From Rhodoblastus acidophilus (GTDB lineage: Bacteria; Pseudomonadota; Alphaproteobacteria; Rhizobiales; Beijerinckiaceae), in NCBI RefSeq assembly GCF_025961575.1, contig NZ_JAOQNX010000001.1, forward strand, positions 186,001-250,000: 64,000 nt of DNA. The letters are read 5' to 3'. Every line of letters starts with the position of its first letter. Position 1 is the first letter of the stretch. Shown piece by piece: positions 1 through 12,393 of this stretch. Position numbers and translations under genes: made by a program. The notes beneath the pieces were generated by a model that was given only the letters and a program-made list of their open reading frames with translations, was not told the DNA's origin and searched no databases.

Positions 1-1
1 G

Positions 2-1141
2 ACGCAAAAAGCCGAGCCGCTCGACGCCTATGCGGCGACGCTCGAGCAGGAAATTGAGCTGGTCGCCAATGCGACCCCTGCGCGCACCGTCACCCACGCC
101 CATTGGGGCGGCGGCACCCCGAGCCTGCTCGGCGGCGCCCGCCTGCTCGCCCTCACCGACGCTTTGCGCAGCCGCTTCGCCTTCGCCCCCGGCGCCGAAA
201 TCTCCATCGAGATCGACCCGCGCCACGCCGACCGCGAGCTGACCGACTCCCTGGCCGTCGCCGGCTTCAATCGCGTCAGCCTCGGCGTGCAGGACCTCAA
301 CGATCACGTCCAGCAGGCCATCGGCCGCGTCCAGCCGTTTGAAGTGGTGGAAAAGTGCGTCGCCGACCTCCGCGCCAGCGGGTTCAAGGCGATCAACCTC
401 GACCTCATGTACGGCCTGCCCTACCAGACCGAAGAGGATGTGATCCGCACCGCCGAACTCGCGGCCTCGCTGAACCCGAGCCGCCTCGCCATTTTCGGCT
501 ATGCCCACGCCCCCTGGTTCGCCAAGCGCCAGCAGCTCATCAACGCCGCCGCCCTGCCTGGCGCCGCCGAGCGCCTGCGCCAGGCCGCCATCACCCGCGA
601 AACGCTGGTGGCCAAGGGCTATCAGGCCATCGGCCTCGACCATTTCGCCTTGCCGTCCGACCCTATGGCGATCGCCGCCCGCAACGGCACGCTGCGCCGC
701 AATTTCCAGGGCTATACGGTCGATCAGGCCGACGCCATGCTGCCCTTCGGCGCCTCGTCAATCGGCAAGCTGCCGCAGGGCTATATCCAGAACGCCCCCG
801 ATGTCGGCGGCTGGCGCCGCGCCGTCGAGGCCGGCCAGTTCAGCGTGGTCAAGGGCGTCGCCTTCACCCGTGAGGACATTGCCCGCGCCGCGGTGATCGA
901 GCGCCTGATGTGCGATTTCAGCGTTGATTACGGCGCGATCGCCGAAAAAATGCTCGGCGACGTCGCCGCCTTCGACGGGGCGCAAGAGGAACTGTCGCAA
1001 CTGGTCCGTGACGGCGTCGCCACCCAGGAAGGCCGCACCGTGGCGCTCACCGAACCCGGAAAACCCTTCATGCGTCTGGTCGCCGCGGCCTTCGACGCTT
1101 ATCTCAAGGCGCGCGCCGCCAAGCACAGCGTCGCCGTCTAA
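2..1141 (+). CDS. hemN: Oxygen-independent coproporphyrinogen III oxidase (5'-truncated by window edge)
   Basis: Radical-SAM enzyme that decarboxylates coproporphyrinogen III to protoporphyrinogen IX in anaerobic haem/bacteriochlorophyll synthesis, in the cytoplasm. The frame is open from base 2, so 379 residues are visible. Compared with the roughly 457-residue family length, about 75 N-terminal residues, including the CxxxCxxC cluster ligands, lie outside the window. The SAM-binding GGGTP motif is at visible residues 36-40, followed by a typical HemN core (DLMYGLPYQT) and the C-terminal HemN domain (YTVDQADAMLPFGASSIG). An internal ATG at 164 would cut into the SAM domain and is not the real start. 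A strong terminator follows. HemW-type paralogues are possible, but the long C-terminal domain favours HemN. Confidence 0.93.
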   Translation, partial: TQKAEPLDAYAATLEQEIELVANATPARTVTHAHWGGGTPSLLGGARLLALTDALRSRFAFAPGAEISIEIDPRHADRELTDSLAVAGFNRVSLGVQDLNDHVQQAIGRVQPFEVVEKCVADLRASGFKAINLDLMYGLPYQTEEDVIRTAELAASLNPSRLAIFGYAHAPWFAKRQQLINAAALPGAAERLRQAAITRETLVAKGYQAIGLDHFALPSDPMAIAARNGTLRRNFQGYTVDQADAMLPFGASSIGKLPQGYIQNAPDVGGWRRAVEAGQFSVVKGVAFTREDIARAAVIERLMCDFSVDYGAIAEKMLGDVAAFDGAQEELSQLVRDGVATQEGRTVALTEPGKPFMRLVAAAFDAYLKARAAKHSVAV

Positions 1142-1159
1142 GGCGAGACACGCAATTGG

Positions 1160-1193
1160 AGCCGGCGGCCGTTCAAAACGTCGCCGGCTTTTT
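1160..1193 (+). terminator. Rho-independent terminator after hemN
   Basis: Stem AGCCGGCG (1160-1167) pairs with CGCCGGCT (1182-1189), with a 14-nt loop, and the pairing runs straight into a T-run. It lies 19 nt past the hemN stop and separates hemN from the yej operon. Confidence 0.8.
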
Positions 1194-1294
1194 CGTTTCG
1201 ACGCGTTTGTTCGTGAAAACGCTATGGCCGCCGTGCGCAAAACCGACATAATGGCCGGCGAAAACCAGTCGAGCCACCGGAGCGCCCCGCCCGC

Positions 1295-3139
1295 ATGATT
1301 TCCGAAAAACTCGTCTTTTCCCGCCGCGCCGTCCTCGCCGCCGCCGCGACCCTGCCGCTTCTGCGCAACGCGCGCGCCGAACAGGCGACGCATCGCAGCC
1401 ACGGCCTGTCCTCCTTCGGCGATCTCGCCCTTCCCGCCGATTTCAAAGCGTTCCCCTACGCCCAGCCCGATGCGCCCAAGGGCGGTCAATTGATCATGGA
1501 GGCGGGCGGCAGCTCCTGGGATTCCCTCAACGGTTTCATCCTCCAGGGCAATCCGGCCCAGGGCCTGAGCCTTGTCTATGACACGCTGATGGCCGGCAGC
1601 CTCGACGAGGACAACACGCTCTACGGCCTCGTGGCCGAAGCGGTCGAATATAGCGACGACAAGAAGACCTATCGTTTCTTCCTGCGCAAGCAGGCGCGCT
1701 TCCATGACGGCTCGCCCCTCACCGCCACCGACGTGGTTTTTTCACTCAATGTGTTGCGGGAAAAGGGCCATCCGCTGATCCGCCAATTGCTGCGCGATCT
1801 CGATCGCGTCGAGGCGGAGGCCCCCGACCGGGTGCTGGTGGTGCTGAAGGACGGGTTCGGGCGCGACTCCATCCTCAATGTCGCGGGCCAGCCGATCTTT
1901 TCCGCCGCCTATTACGCCAAGCGCGATTTCGGCCGCGCCGGACTGGAGCCGCCGCTGGGCTCCAGCGCCTACAAGATCGGCGCGTTCGAGCAGGGCCGCT
2001 ACATCTCCTACGAGCGCGTCAAGGATTATTGGGGCAAGGATTTGCCCGTGAATCGCGGCCAGGGCAATTTTGACTTGATCCGCTACGATTATTTTGGCGA
2101 GCGCGCGGTCGGTTTCGAAGCGTTCAAGTCGGGACAGGTGAACCTGCACGAAAGCTTTACGGCGTCCGAATGGGCGACCGGCTACGATTTTCCGGCCATG
2201 CGCGACGGGCGGGTGAAAAAACAGGAATTTCCGGACAAACGCAGCCCGGGTTTCCAGGGCTTCTTCTTCAACATGCGCCGTCCCCAGTTCAAGGACCCGC
2301 GCATCCGCGAAGCCATGGGCCTGTGCCTCGATTTCGAATGGTCGAACCGCAACCTGTTCTATGGCGCCTATACGCGCAACGTCAGCTATTTCGAAAACAC
2401 CGAGATGAAAGCGGTGGACCCGCCCTCGCCCGAGGAGCTGGCAATCCTGGAACCCCTACGCGACAAAATCCCCGCGGAAGTGTTCGGCATGCCCTTCATG
2501 CCGCCGGTGTCGGACGGTTCGGGACAGGATCGCGCGCTGCTGCAACGCGCCAGCGTGCTGCTCAAGGAGGCGGGCTGCCAGCGCAAAGGCACGCAACTTT
2601 TCCTGCCCGACGGGACCCCGCTCGCCTTTGAAGTGCTGGAGTTCAACAACGCCTTCGACAAGGTGGTGCAGCCCATGTTCAAGAACATGCGCCTGCTCGG
2701 CATCGAGGCGAACCTGCGCGTGGTGGATTCCGCCCAATACAAGTCGCGCATCGACAATTACGATTTCGACATGATCACCGATCGAAAAATGATCGGCGGC
2801 GTCCCCGGCGACGAACTGCTGGCCTATTTCGGCTCGGTGTCCGGTAAATCGCCGGGCGGCATGAACCTGCCGGGCATCGACAATCCCGCCGTGGACGCGC
2901 TGGTGGATCAGGCGCTCCAGGCCAAGTCGCGGGCTCAGCTGATCGTGATCTGCCGCGCCCTCGACCGCGTGCTGCGCGCCGGCCGCTACTGGATTCCGCA
3001 CTGGCACGCCTCCTCCCGCCGCGTCGCCTCCTGGGACTTTTTCGGGCATCCCAACGTCACCCCCCGCCTCGATCTCTCCTATTCCCAATTGTGGTGGTGG
3101 GACGCGGAAAAAGCCGCCGCGACCAAGGCCCGGGGCTGA
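1295..3139 (+). CDS. yejA: ABC transporter substrate-binding protein, YejA-like (SBP family 5)
   Basis: Periplasmic binding subunit of a peptide importer of the YejABEF type (microcin C/oligopeptide uptake in E. coli). It has 614 residues, normal for YejA. The N-terminus carries a twin-arginine-like signal (SRRAVLAAAA, then cleavage near residue 29 after ARA). The family 5 solute-binding fold begins with a GLSSFGDL segment and includes the AEAVEYSDDKKTYRFFLR block typical of peptide SBPs. It is the first gene of a four-gene operon; its TGA overlaps the next ATG by one base. The substrate is inferred from the family, not visible. A twin-arginine signal, if real, would mean export of the folded protein. 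Confidence 0.9.
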   Translation: MISEKLVFSRRAVLAAAATLPLLRNARAEQATHRSHGLSSFGDLALPADFKAFPYAQPDAPKGGQLIMEAGGSSWDSLNGFILQGNPAQGLSLVYDTLMAGSLDEDNTLYGLVAEAVEYSDDKKTYRFFLRKQARFHDGSPLTATDVVFSLNVLREKGHPLIRQLLRDLDRVEAEAPDRVLVVLKDGFGRDSILNVAGQPIFSAAYYAKRDFGRAGLEPPLGSSAYKIGAFEQGRYISYERVKDYWGKDLPVNRGQGNFDLIRYDYFGERAVGFEAFKSGQVNLHESFTASEWATGYDFPAMRDGRVKKQEFPDKRSPGFQGFFFNMRRPQFKDPRIREAMGLCLDFEWSNRNLFYGAYTRNVSYFENTEMKAVDPPSPEELAILEPLRDKIPAEVFGMPFMPPVSDGSGQDRALLQRASVLLKEAGCQRKGTQLFLPDGTPLAFEVLEFNNAFDKVVQPMFKNMRLLGIEANLRVVDSAQYKSRIDNYDFDMITDRKMIGGVPGDELLAYFGSVSGKSPGGMNLPGIDNPAVDALVDQALQAKSRAQLIVICRALDRVLRAGRYWIPHWHASSRRVASWDFFGHPNVTPRLDLSYSQLWWWDAEKAAATKARG

Positions 3140-4242
3140 TGCTCTTTTACATCGCGCGCCGGCTTCTGCTGATGATCCCGACCCTGTTCGGGATTTTGGC
3201 CCTGTCCTTCCTCATCGTGCAGTTCGCGCCCGGCGGTCCCGTCGAGCGCGTCATCGCCCAGATGCAAGGCCAGGATTCCGGCGCGACCTCTCGATTCGGC
3301 GGCGGCGCGCAATCGACGCTCGCCGGCGCCCGCCCCGGCGCTGGCGCGGAATTTTCCGGCAAATATCGCGGCGCGCAGGGGCTCGACCCCAAATTCATCG
3401 CAGAGCTGGAAAAACAATTCGGCTTCGACAAGCCTCCGCTGGAGCGGTTCTGGCTGATGATCCGCAATTACGCGGTGTTCGACTTCGGCCGCTCCTATTT
3501 CCGCGACGCCCCTGTCCTCCAACTGATCAAGGACAAGCTGCCGGTCTCCATGTCGCTCGGCCTGTGGATGACGCTGCTGTCCTACGCCATTTCCATCCCG
3601 CTCGGCATCGCCAAGGCGCGCCGCGAGGGCGAGCGGCTCGACACCTGGACGTCCGCCGTCATCATCGTCGGCTATGCCATCCCGAGTTTTCTCTTTGCCA
3701 TCCTGCTGATCGTGCTGTTCGCCGGCGGCTCGTTCTGGCAGATTTTCCCGCTGCGCGGCCTGACTTCGGACGATTTCGCCCAGCTTTCGACGCTGGAAAA
3801 AATCAAGGACTATCTCTGGCATATCGTGCTGCCGGTGAGCGCGCTCACGCTCGGCAGTTTCGCCACGACGACCTTTCTCACCAAGAACGCCTTCCTCGAA
3901 GAAATCCGCAAGCAATATGTCACGACCGCGCGCATGAAGGGTCTGACCGAGCGCCGTGTGCTCTACGGCCACGTTTTCCGCAACGCCATGCTGATCGTGA
4001 TCTCCGGCTTTCCCGGCGCCTTCATCTCGGCCTTCTTCACGGGATCGCTGCTGATCGAAACGATCTTCTCGCTCGACGGCCTGGGCCTGCTGTCGTTTGA
4101 ATCGACGCTCAACCGCGACTATCCCGTGGTCTTCGCCAACCTTTACATTTTCGCCCTGCTCGGCCTGTTCATCAACCTGCTGTCAGACCTCACCTATGCC
4201 TGGATCGATCCGCGCATCGATTTCGAGACGCGGGAAACCTGA
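3139..4242 (+). CDS. yejB: ABC transporter permease, YejB
   Basis: Inner-membrane permease of the YejABEF peptide importer, 367 residues. I chose the ATG at 3139, which overlaps the yejA TGA (TGATG). The longer frame from 3091 lacks the hydrophobic start, whereas MLFYIARRLLLMIPTLFG is the classic DppB/OppB-type first membrane segment. Six membrane segments are expected. The EAA-loop region reads TARMKGLTERRVLYGHVFRN, the ATPase docking site. YejB-type permeases carry a long periplasmic insert after TM1, seen here at about residues 35-95 and rich in Gly/Ala. It overlaps yejE by one base, consistent with coupled translation. Confidence 0.93.
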   Translation: MLFYIARRLLLMIPTLFGILALSFLIVQFAPGGPVERVIAQMQGQDSGATSRFGGGAQSTLAGARPGAGAEFSGKYRGAQGLDPKFIAELEKQFGFDKPPLERFWLMIRNYAVFDFGRSYFRDAPVLQLIKDKLPVSMSLGLWMTLLSYAISIPLGIAKARREGERLDTWTSAVIIVGYAIPSFLFAILLIVLFAGGSFWQIFPLRGLTSDDFAQLSTLEKIKDYLWHIVLPVSALTLGSFATTTFLTKNAFLEEIRKQYVTTARMKGLTERRVLYGHVFRNAMLIVISGFPGAFISAFFTGSLLIETIFSLDGLGLLSFESTLNRDYPVVFANLYIFALLGLFINLLSDLTYAWIDPRIDFETRET

Positions 4243-5335
4243 TGAAACTCACGCCGATCACGCGCCGACGCCTGCGCGCCTTCGCCAGCAACCGCCGCGG
4301 TTTCTGGGCGCTGTGGCTGTTCCTGATCGCCTTCGTCCTGTCGCTGGGCGCGGAATTCATCGCCAACGACCGCCCGATCCTCGCCTGGTACAAGGGCGAA
4401 TTGCTGTTCCCGGCGCTGCAAAATTACCCGGAAGAAAAATTCGGCGGCTTTTTGGCGGAAACCGACTATCGCGACCCCGTCATCCAAAAAGAGATCGAGA
4501 GCAACGGCTGGATGCTTTGGCCGCCGATCCGCTATTCCTACAACACCCACAATCTCAGCCTGCCGACGCCGGCGCCTTCGCCCCCGACCTGGATGCTCAC
4601 CGACGCGCAATGCGCGCACGGCAAGACTTTTGCGGGCGGCCCGGCGAAAAATTGTGCGGACATCGAATGGAATTGGCTCGGCACCGACGATCAGGGCCGC
4701 GACGTGGTGGCGCGGTTGATCTATGGGTTTCGCATTTCCGTCCTGTTCGGCCTGCTGCTGGCGTCAATCTCGTCGGTGGTCGGGGTGAGCGCTGGCGCCG
4801 TACAAGGCTATTTCGGCGGCTGGACCGACCTGTTGTTGCAGCGGTTCATCGAAATCTGGTCGTCGCTGCCGAGCCTCTATCTGCTGATCATCCTTTCCGC
4901 CATCGTGACGCCCAGCTTTTTCGTGCTGCTTGGCATCCTGCTAGCGTTCTCGTGGGTGAACCTCGTCCATGTGGTGCGCGCCGAATTTTTGCGCGCAAGA
5001 AACTTTGATTATGTGCGCGCCGCGCGCGCGCTCGGCCTGAGCAATCGAAAAATCATGGTGAAGCACGTGCTGCCCAACGCCATGGTGGCGACGCTCACGT
5101 TTTTGCCCTTCATCCTCAGCGCCTCCATCACGACGCTGACCTCGCTCGATTTCCTAGGATTCGGCCTGCCGCCGGGATCGCCGTCCCTTGGTGAATTGTT
5201 GTTGCAGGGCAAGAGCAATTTGCAGGCGCCCTGGCTGGGCCTCTCCGGCTTCGCGGTGATCGCCGTGACCCTGTCGCTGCTGGTGTTTATCGGCGAAGCC
5301 CTGCGCGACGCCTATGATCCGCGAAAGACGGTGTG

Positions 5336-5336
<1 letters not shown>
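4242..5336 (+). CDS. yejE: ABC transporter permease, YejE
   Basis: Second inner-membrane permease of the YejABEF importer, 364 residues. TM1 (FWALWLFLIAFVLSLG) is followed by a large periplasmic segment (about residues 45-145) with the YejE signature GTDDQGRDVVARLIYGFRIS. The BPD_transp_1 domain follows, with the EAA loop (RAARALGLSNRKIMVKHVLPNA). The start ATG overlaps the yejB stop (TGATG), and the stop overlaps the yejF start. Both permeases, the binding protein and the fused ATPase are all present, so the system looks complete. Confidence 0.93.
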
Positions 5337-6919
<1,583 letters not shown>

Positions 6920-6920
6920 A

Positions 6921-6953
6921 AAAAAAGCGCGGGCTTTTGGCCCGCGCTAAAAA
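6921..6953. terminator. Bidirectional terminator between yejF and the CoA-transferase gene
   Basis: Perfect stem AGCGCGGGC (6926-6934) with GCCCGCGCT (6940-6948) and a short T-rich loop, with A-runs on both flanks. The two genes converge here, so one hairpin can serve both strands. Confidence 0.8.
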
Positions 6954-6954
6954 A

Positions 6955-8511
6955 TCACTTCCAGGCGTCGGCCTGTACCAGGCTGTCTTCCTTCCACGCA
7001 TCCTGGGCCGCCTTGTCGGCCTGCCATTCAGGCAGGAAGGTGAAGGCTTCGTCCAGGATGTGCGGCGTGTGCTGGCCGTGCGAATATTTCAGGGCCCGCT
7101 CGAAATATTCATTGAGCGCCGGCTTGAAATAGGGATGCGCGCATTTGTCGATGATCACCCGCGCGCGCTTCCTCGGCGCCAGGCCGCGCAGATCGGCCAG
7201 GCCTTGCTCCGTGACGATCACCTGCACGTCGTGCTCGGTGTGGTCGACATGCGTCACCATCGGCACGATGCAGGACACCGCGCCATTTTTCGCCGACGAC
7301 GGCGTCATGAAGATCGAGAGCCAGGAATTGCGGGCGAAATCGCCGGAGCCGCCGATGCCGTTCATGATGCTCGACCCGCGAATATGGGTGGAGTTCACAT
7401 TGCCGTAGATGTCGGCTTCGATCAGGCCGTTCATCGCGATCAAGCCAAGACGGCGAATGACCTCGGGATGGTTCGAAATCTCTTGCGGGCGCAGCAGGAT
7501 TTTTTCGCGATAGAGATGCACATCGCGATTAAACTCTTCCGCCGCCTCCGGGCTGAGCGACAAAGCCGTCGCCGAGGCGAACGACATTTTGCCGGAGCGC
7601 AGCAGGTTGAACATGCCGTCCTGCAGCACTTCCGTATAGGCCATGAGATTGTCGTAGGGCGCGTCCTGCAACTGCTCCATCACCGCATTGGCCACATTGC
7701 CGACGCCGGATTGCAGCGGCAGCAGCTCCTTGGGCAAGCGGCCGCGCTTCACCTCATGTCCGAAGAAATCGATGATGTGGCTAGCGATTAGGCGGGAGTT
7801 CTCATCGGGCGGCGTGAACGGCGAGTTGCGGTCGGGCGCATGGGTCTCGACAATGGCAATGATTTTTGACGGATCGCAGCGCAGAGCGGTTTCACCGATG
7901 CGGTCGGAGGCCGTGATCATCGGGATCGGCTTGCGCTTCGGCGGCAGTTGCGTGCCGTAGTAGACGTCGTGCATCCCCTCCAGCGCTTCGTTCTGCCAGT
8001 TGTTGACCTCGATGATGATCTTGTCGGCGCAATCGAGCCAGGTCTTGTTGTTGCCGACCGAGGACGAGGGGATCAGCGAGCCGTCCTCGCGAATGCCGAC
8101 CACTTCGATAATGGCGACGTCGAGCTTGCCGAGATAGCCGCCCCAGACGAACTGGCCGACATGGGAGAGGTGGATGTCGAGATATTCCATCTCGCCGGCG
8201 TTGATGCGCTTGCGGCAGGTCGGATCGGACTGATAGGGCAGGCGCAGCTCCATGCCATCGACCTTGGCGAGGGCGCCGTCGAGCTCCGGAGCGGTGGAGG
8301 CGCCGGTCCAGACCGAGATCTTGAAATCCTCGCCGGCGGCGTGGGCGGCGTTCATGCGGTCGGCGAGCGCCAGCGGCACTTCCTTGGGATAGCCCGCGCC
8401 GGTGAAGCCGGACATGCCGACATTGCAACCCTTCGGAATCAGAGCGGCGGCTTGATCCGCCGTCATGATCTTGCTGCGAAGCTGGGCATTGCGAATGCGG
8501 TTACCGGCCAT
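6955..8511 (-). CDS. Succinyl-CoA:acetate CoA-transferase / acetyl-CoA hydrolase family (AarC/Cat1 type)
   Basis: Class I CoA-transferase that moves CoA between succinyl-CoA and acetate (or propionate), linking acetate handling to the TCA cycle. It has 518 residues, close to the 505 of Acetobacter AarC. The catalytic glutamate is in AYTEVLQDG at Glu294, and the oxyanion glycine is in NGIGGSG at Gly388; both match the AarC numbering. A VNSTHIRGSSIMNG block and GLADLRG complete the family pattern. The gene is monocistronic, with its 3' end at a shared bidirectional terminator. Hydrolase activity cannot be excluded, since the family is often misannotated. Confidence 0.88.
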   Translation of the reverse strand: MAGNRIRNAQLRSKIMTADQAAALIPKGCNVGMSGFTGAGYPKEVPLALADRMNAAHAAGEDFKISVWTGASTAPELDGALAKVDGMELRLPYQSDPTCRKRINAGEMEYLDIHLSHVGQFVWGGYLGKLDVAIIEVVGIREDGSLIPSSSVGNNKTWLDCADKIIIEVNNWQNEALEGMHDVYYGTQLPPKRKPIPMITASDRIGETALRCDPSKIIAIVETHAPDRNSPFTPPDENSRLIASHIIDFFGHEVKRGRLPKELLPLQSGVGNVANAVMEQLQDAPYDNLMAYTEVLQDGMFNLLRSGKMSFASATALSLSPEAAEEFNRDVHLYREKILLRPQEISNHPEVIRRLGLIAMNGLIEADIYGNVNSTHIRGSSIMNGIGGSGDFARNSWLSIFMTPSSAKNGAVSCIVPMVTHVDHTEHDVQVIVTEQGLADLRGLAPRKRARVIIDKCAHPYFKPALNEYFERALKYSHGQHTPHILDEAFTFLPEWQADKAAQDAWKEDSLVQADAWK

Positions 8512-8696
8512 AGCTTAAAATCCCTGGGGATGACGGAAAAGTGCGTATAAGCTCCCGCCTGGAAGTTTAGCTATGCGACGATGGAATAATCACACCGTTG
8601 TTCCCGCGGGTTTTTGCTCCCGCGTTTCGCTGCAGCGCGGTGCGACGACGGCTGCAAAACATATACAAATCAAGGGCCAGACTGGCTTGCTGCACC

Positions 8697-8719
8697 TGCG
8701 AATTTCAAGTAAATTCGCA
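8697..8719. promoter_or_regulatory. Perfect 9-bp inverted repeat, candidate operator
   Basis: TGCGAATTT and AAATTCGCA are exact reverse complements separated by CAAGT. There is no T-run, so it is not an obvious terminator. It sits between two divergent promoters, which suits a dimeric regulator. The binding protein is unknown. Confidence 0.45.
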
Positions 8720-8775
8720 CACCAACCATGCAATTATCGCATAACTGTTCGTCCGCCCTTCGGCAACTCATGGCC

Positions 8776-8803
8776 TTGTGCGCGGTAAGACTTTGGCGAT
8801 AAT
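8776..8803 (+). promoter_or_regulatory. Candidate sigma-70-type promoter for the PHA-granule gene
   Basis: TTGTGC and GATAAT are spaced by 16 bp, with the start codon 21 nt downstream of the -10 hexamer. The match is partial. Confidence 0.35.
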
Positions 8804-8824
8804 CGCAGTTCAATCGGGGGCATC

Positions 8825-9148
8825 ATGGGCAAGACGATCAGCGTCGACGTGCCGCACAAACTGGGCGCGGCGGAAGCCGAGCGCCGGGTCCGCAACGGAT
8901 TCGGCGCGGTTCAGGACAAGCTCGGGGACAAGCTCTCGGCGGTGGATATCATCTGGGGACAAGGCCGCGCCGACCTCACCGTCACCGCCATGGGCCAGAC
9001 GCTGAGAGGCGGGCTCGAATTCCTGCCCGAAGTGGTGCGGGTCACCATCGACCTGCCCTGGCTGCTCGCGGCGATCGGCGAAACCATCACCAACAAGATC
9101 GCCAGGAAGACGGAAGAGGTCCTGCGTCTGCCTCCCCCGAAAATTTGA
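8825..9148 (+). CDS. Polyhydroxyalkanoic acid system family protein (PHA_gran_rgn)
   Basis: 107-residue soluble protein matching the PHA_gran_rgn family (a PHA granule-associated family of about 90-110 residues). Recognisable pattern: an amphipathic N-terminal strand (KTISVDVPHKLG), a helix with RRVRNGFGAVQDKL, a strand pair ending in FLPEVVRVTIDLPWLL and a C-terminal helix with IARKTEEVL. The family is found with PHA synthase genes or alone in alphaproteobacteria; its molecular role is not settled. The start is supported by a GGGGG run upstream. Its stop overlaps a possible TTG start of the vsr gene. Confidence 0.75.
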   Translation: MGKTISVDVPHKLGAAEAERRVRNGFGAVQDKLGDKLSAVDIIWGQGRADLTVTAMGQTLRGGLEFLPEVVRVTIDLPWLLAAIGETITNKIARKTEEVLRLPPPKI

Positions 9149-9180
9149 CGGTTGCGGCAAAGCGCGAGCGGACCGGCCCG

Positions 9181-9570
9181 ATGGACCGTTCCGATGTCAT
9201 GCGCGCGGTCAAGGGGCGAGACACCACGCCCGAGCGCCTGGTGCGCGGCCTGCTGCGGGAGATCGCGCCCGGCTATCGCCTGTGCCGGCGCGACCTTCCG
9301 GGCGCGCCCGACATCGCCTATATCGGCCGGAAAAAGGCGATTTTCGTCCACGGCTGTTTTTGGCACGGGCACGATTGCAAGCGCGGCGCGCGCCTGCCGA
9401 AAACCAACGCCGAATACTGGAGCCGCAAGATTGCGGGCAACCGGGAACGAGACGAGAAAATTCTGGCGCTCTATGCCGCGCAACGCTGGAGCGTACTGAC
9501 TATATGGGAATGTGAAACCCGCGACCGCCAAAAGCTCGCGGCGCGACTTGAAGATTTTTTGCGAGGTTGA
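9181..9570 (+). CDS. vsr: Very short patch repair endonuclease (Vsr)
   Basis: Nicks 5' of the mismatched T in T:G mismatches that arise by deamination of 5-methylcytosine. Visible hallmarks: RSDVMRAVKGRDTTPE at the N-terminus, the catalytic aspartate in PGAPDIAY, the zinc site HGCFWHGHDC and the WECE motif near the C-terminus. I chose the ATG at 9181. A TTG at 9145 overlapping the previous stop would add 12 residues and may be used through translational coupling. No cytosine methyltransferase lies next to it in this window, which is unusual. It is followed directly by a ChaA-type transporter gene. Confidence 0.9.
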   Translation: MDRSDVMRAVKGRDTTPERLVRGLLREIAPGYRLCRRDLPGAPDIAYIGRKKAIFVHGCFWHGHDCKRGARLPKTNAEYWSRKIAGNRERDEKILALYAAQRWSVLTIWECETRDRQKLAARLEDFLRG

Positions 9571-9571
9571 T

Positions 9572-10678
9572 TTGCAATCCATCGAAACGCTTCGCCGCAC
9601 GCCGGCCTGGTCCATCGCCGCGCCGCTGCTGGCGTTGGCGCTGCTGGCGGCGAAATTCGCCCATCTGATCGACCTCGATTCGTCTGTCTTGAAATTTTTC
9701 GCTTCCGGCCTGCTGGTCGCCGTGGTGTTCGCTTCGGTGCGCCACGCGCAGGCGGTCGCCGCCAAGATCGGCGAACCCTATGGCGCGCTGGTGCTGGCTT
9801 TGGCCGTCACCTGCATCGAGGCGGGGCTGATCGTCTCGCTGATGGCCGCAGACCCCGCCCGCAACGCGGCGCTGGCGCGCGACTCCCTGTTCGCCGTGGT
9901 GATGATCGTCTTGAACGGCCTGATCGGCGCCTGCCTGGTGATCGGCGACCTGCGCTATCGCCGGGTCGAGTTCCGCCTGGAGGGCACCACCGGCGCGCTC
10001 GTGACCCTGGCGACGCTGGCGGTGCTGACCCTGGTTGAGCCCAATGTCACCGAGACCGCGCCCGGCCCGCATTTTTCGACGCCGCAACTGGTGATGGTGG
10101 CGAGCGCCGCCCTCTGCCTCTATCTGGTGTTCGTCTTCGTCCAGTCGGTGCGCCACCCCCTCGATTTCCTCAGCGAGGCCAACGGCCTCGAGTCGCACGA
10201 TGAGGATCGCAGCGTGCTGAGCTGGCCCCGCACTTTTGCAAACTTCGGCCTGTTGACGGTTTCGCTGACGGCCGTCGTGCTCTTGGCGAAAAGCCTCACC
10301 CCCGCGCTGGAGGAAATGGTGTTCGCCGCGGGTCTGCCGGCCGCCGTGATCGGCGTCTGCGTCGCCACGCTGGTCCTGTTGCCGGAGGTGATTTCCGCCC
10401 TGTTCGCGGCAAACCGCAATGAGACCCAGACCAGCCTCAATCTCGCCATCGGATCGGCGCTGGCCAGCATCGGCCTGACCATCCCAGTCGTGGCCGTGGC
10501 GAGTTTCATCCTGGGCGCGCCGCTGGTGCTCGGCCTCGACCGGCTCAACACCTCTCTGCTGCTGCTCACCCTGTTCGTCAGCACGGTCACGCTCGGCATC
10601 GGCCGCGCCACCCTGTTGCAGGGCGCCGTGCACCTGACGATCTTCTTCGTCTTCATCGGGTTTACGGTTTTCCCCTAA
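9572..10678 (+). CDS. chaA: Calcium:proton antiporter, ChaA-like (CaCA family)
   Basis: 368-residue integral membrane protein with about 10-11 predicted membrane segments in two halves, as in cation/Ca2+ exchangers. The exchanger alpha-repeats appear as [15 protein letters not shown] in the first half and [38 protein letters not shown] (segments quoted loosely) in the second. The conserved glutamates lie in CIEAG and LLPEV. I chose the TTG at 9572, five nt after a GAGG ribosome-binding site and just past the vsr stop. A GTG at 9512 would overlap vsr by 59 nt. Likely role: export of Ca2+ or Na+/K+ in exchange for protons. Confidence 0.8.
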   Translation: MQSIETLRRTPAWSIAAPLLALALLAAKFAHLIDLDSSVLKFFASGLLVAVVFASVRHAQAVAAKIGEPYGALVLALAVTCIEAGLIVSLMAADPARNAALARDSLFAVVMIVLNGLIGACLVIGDLRYRRVEFRLEGTTGALVTLATLAVLTLVEPNVTETAPGPHFSTPQLVMVASAALCLYLVFVFVQSVRHPLDFLSEANGLESHDEDRSVLSWPRTFANFGLLTVSLTAVVLLAKSLTPALEEMVFAAGLPAAVIGVCVATLVLLPEVISALFAANRNETQTSLNLAIGSALASIGLTIPVVAVASFILGAPLVLGLDRLNTSLLLLTLFVSTVTLGIGRATLLQGAVHLTIFFVFIGFTVFP

Positions 10679-10782
10679 GTATTTGCCGCAAGCCCCCAGG
10701 CCTCATCCCATCGCCGCTCTTGGAAGGGCGGCGAAAATTCCTTACAAGCGCGCCCAGCTTTCGAAAAACTGGGAACGCCGCC

Positions 10783-12393
<1,611 letters not shown>

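Larger units (their letters stand above)
8512..8824. other. 313-bp divergent intergenic region with an inverted repeat and a promoter-like sequence
   Basis: This gap lies between the divergent CoA-transferase and PHA-granule genes. A short + strand open frame at 8573-8788 has no recognisable features and poor codon character, so I do not call it. The region holds a 9-bp inverted repeat (8697-8719) in a locally AT-richer stretch and a promoter-like pair facing the PHA gene (8776-8803). Confidence 0.6.

Noticed and set aside
1195-1235. Third copy of the GCGTTTTC-type palindrome after hemN
   Set aside because: Only a short GCGTTT/AAAACGC match without the shared core; too weak to call.
758-1705. 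Minus-strand frame across the hemN end and yejA start
   Set aside because: Shadow frame; it would cross the hemN terminator and two convincing genes.
8573-8788. Short + strand frame in the divergent gap
   Set aside because: Composition and codon usage are unlike neighbouring genes, and it covers the inverted repeat and promoter region.
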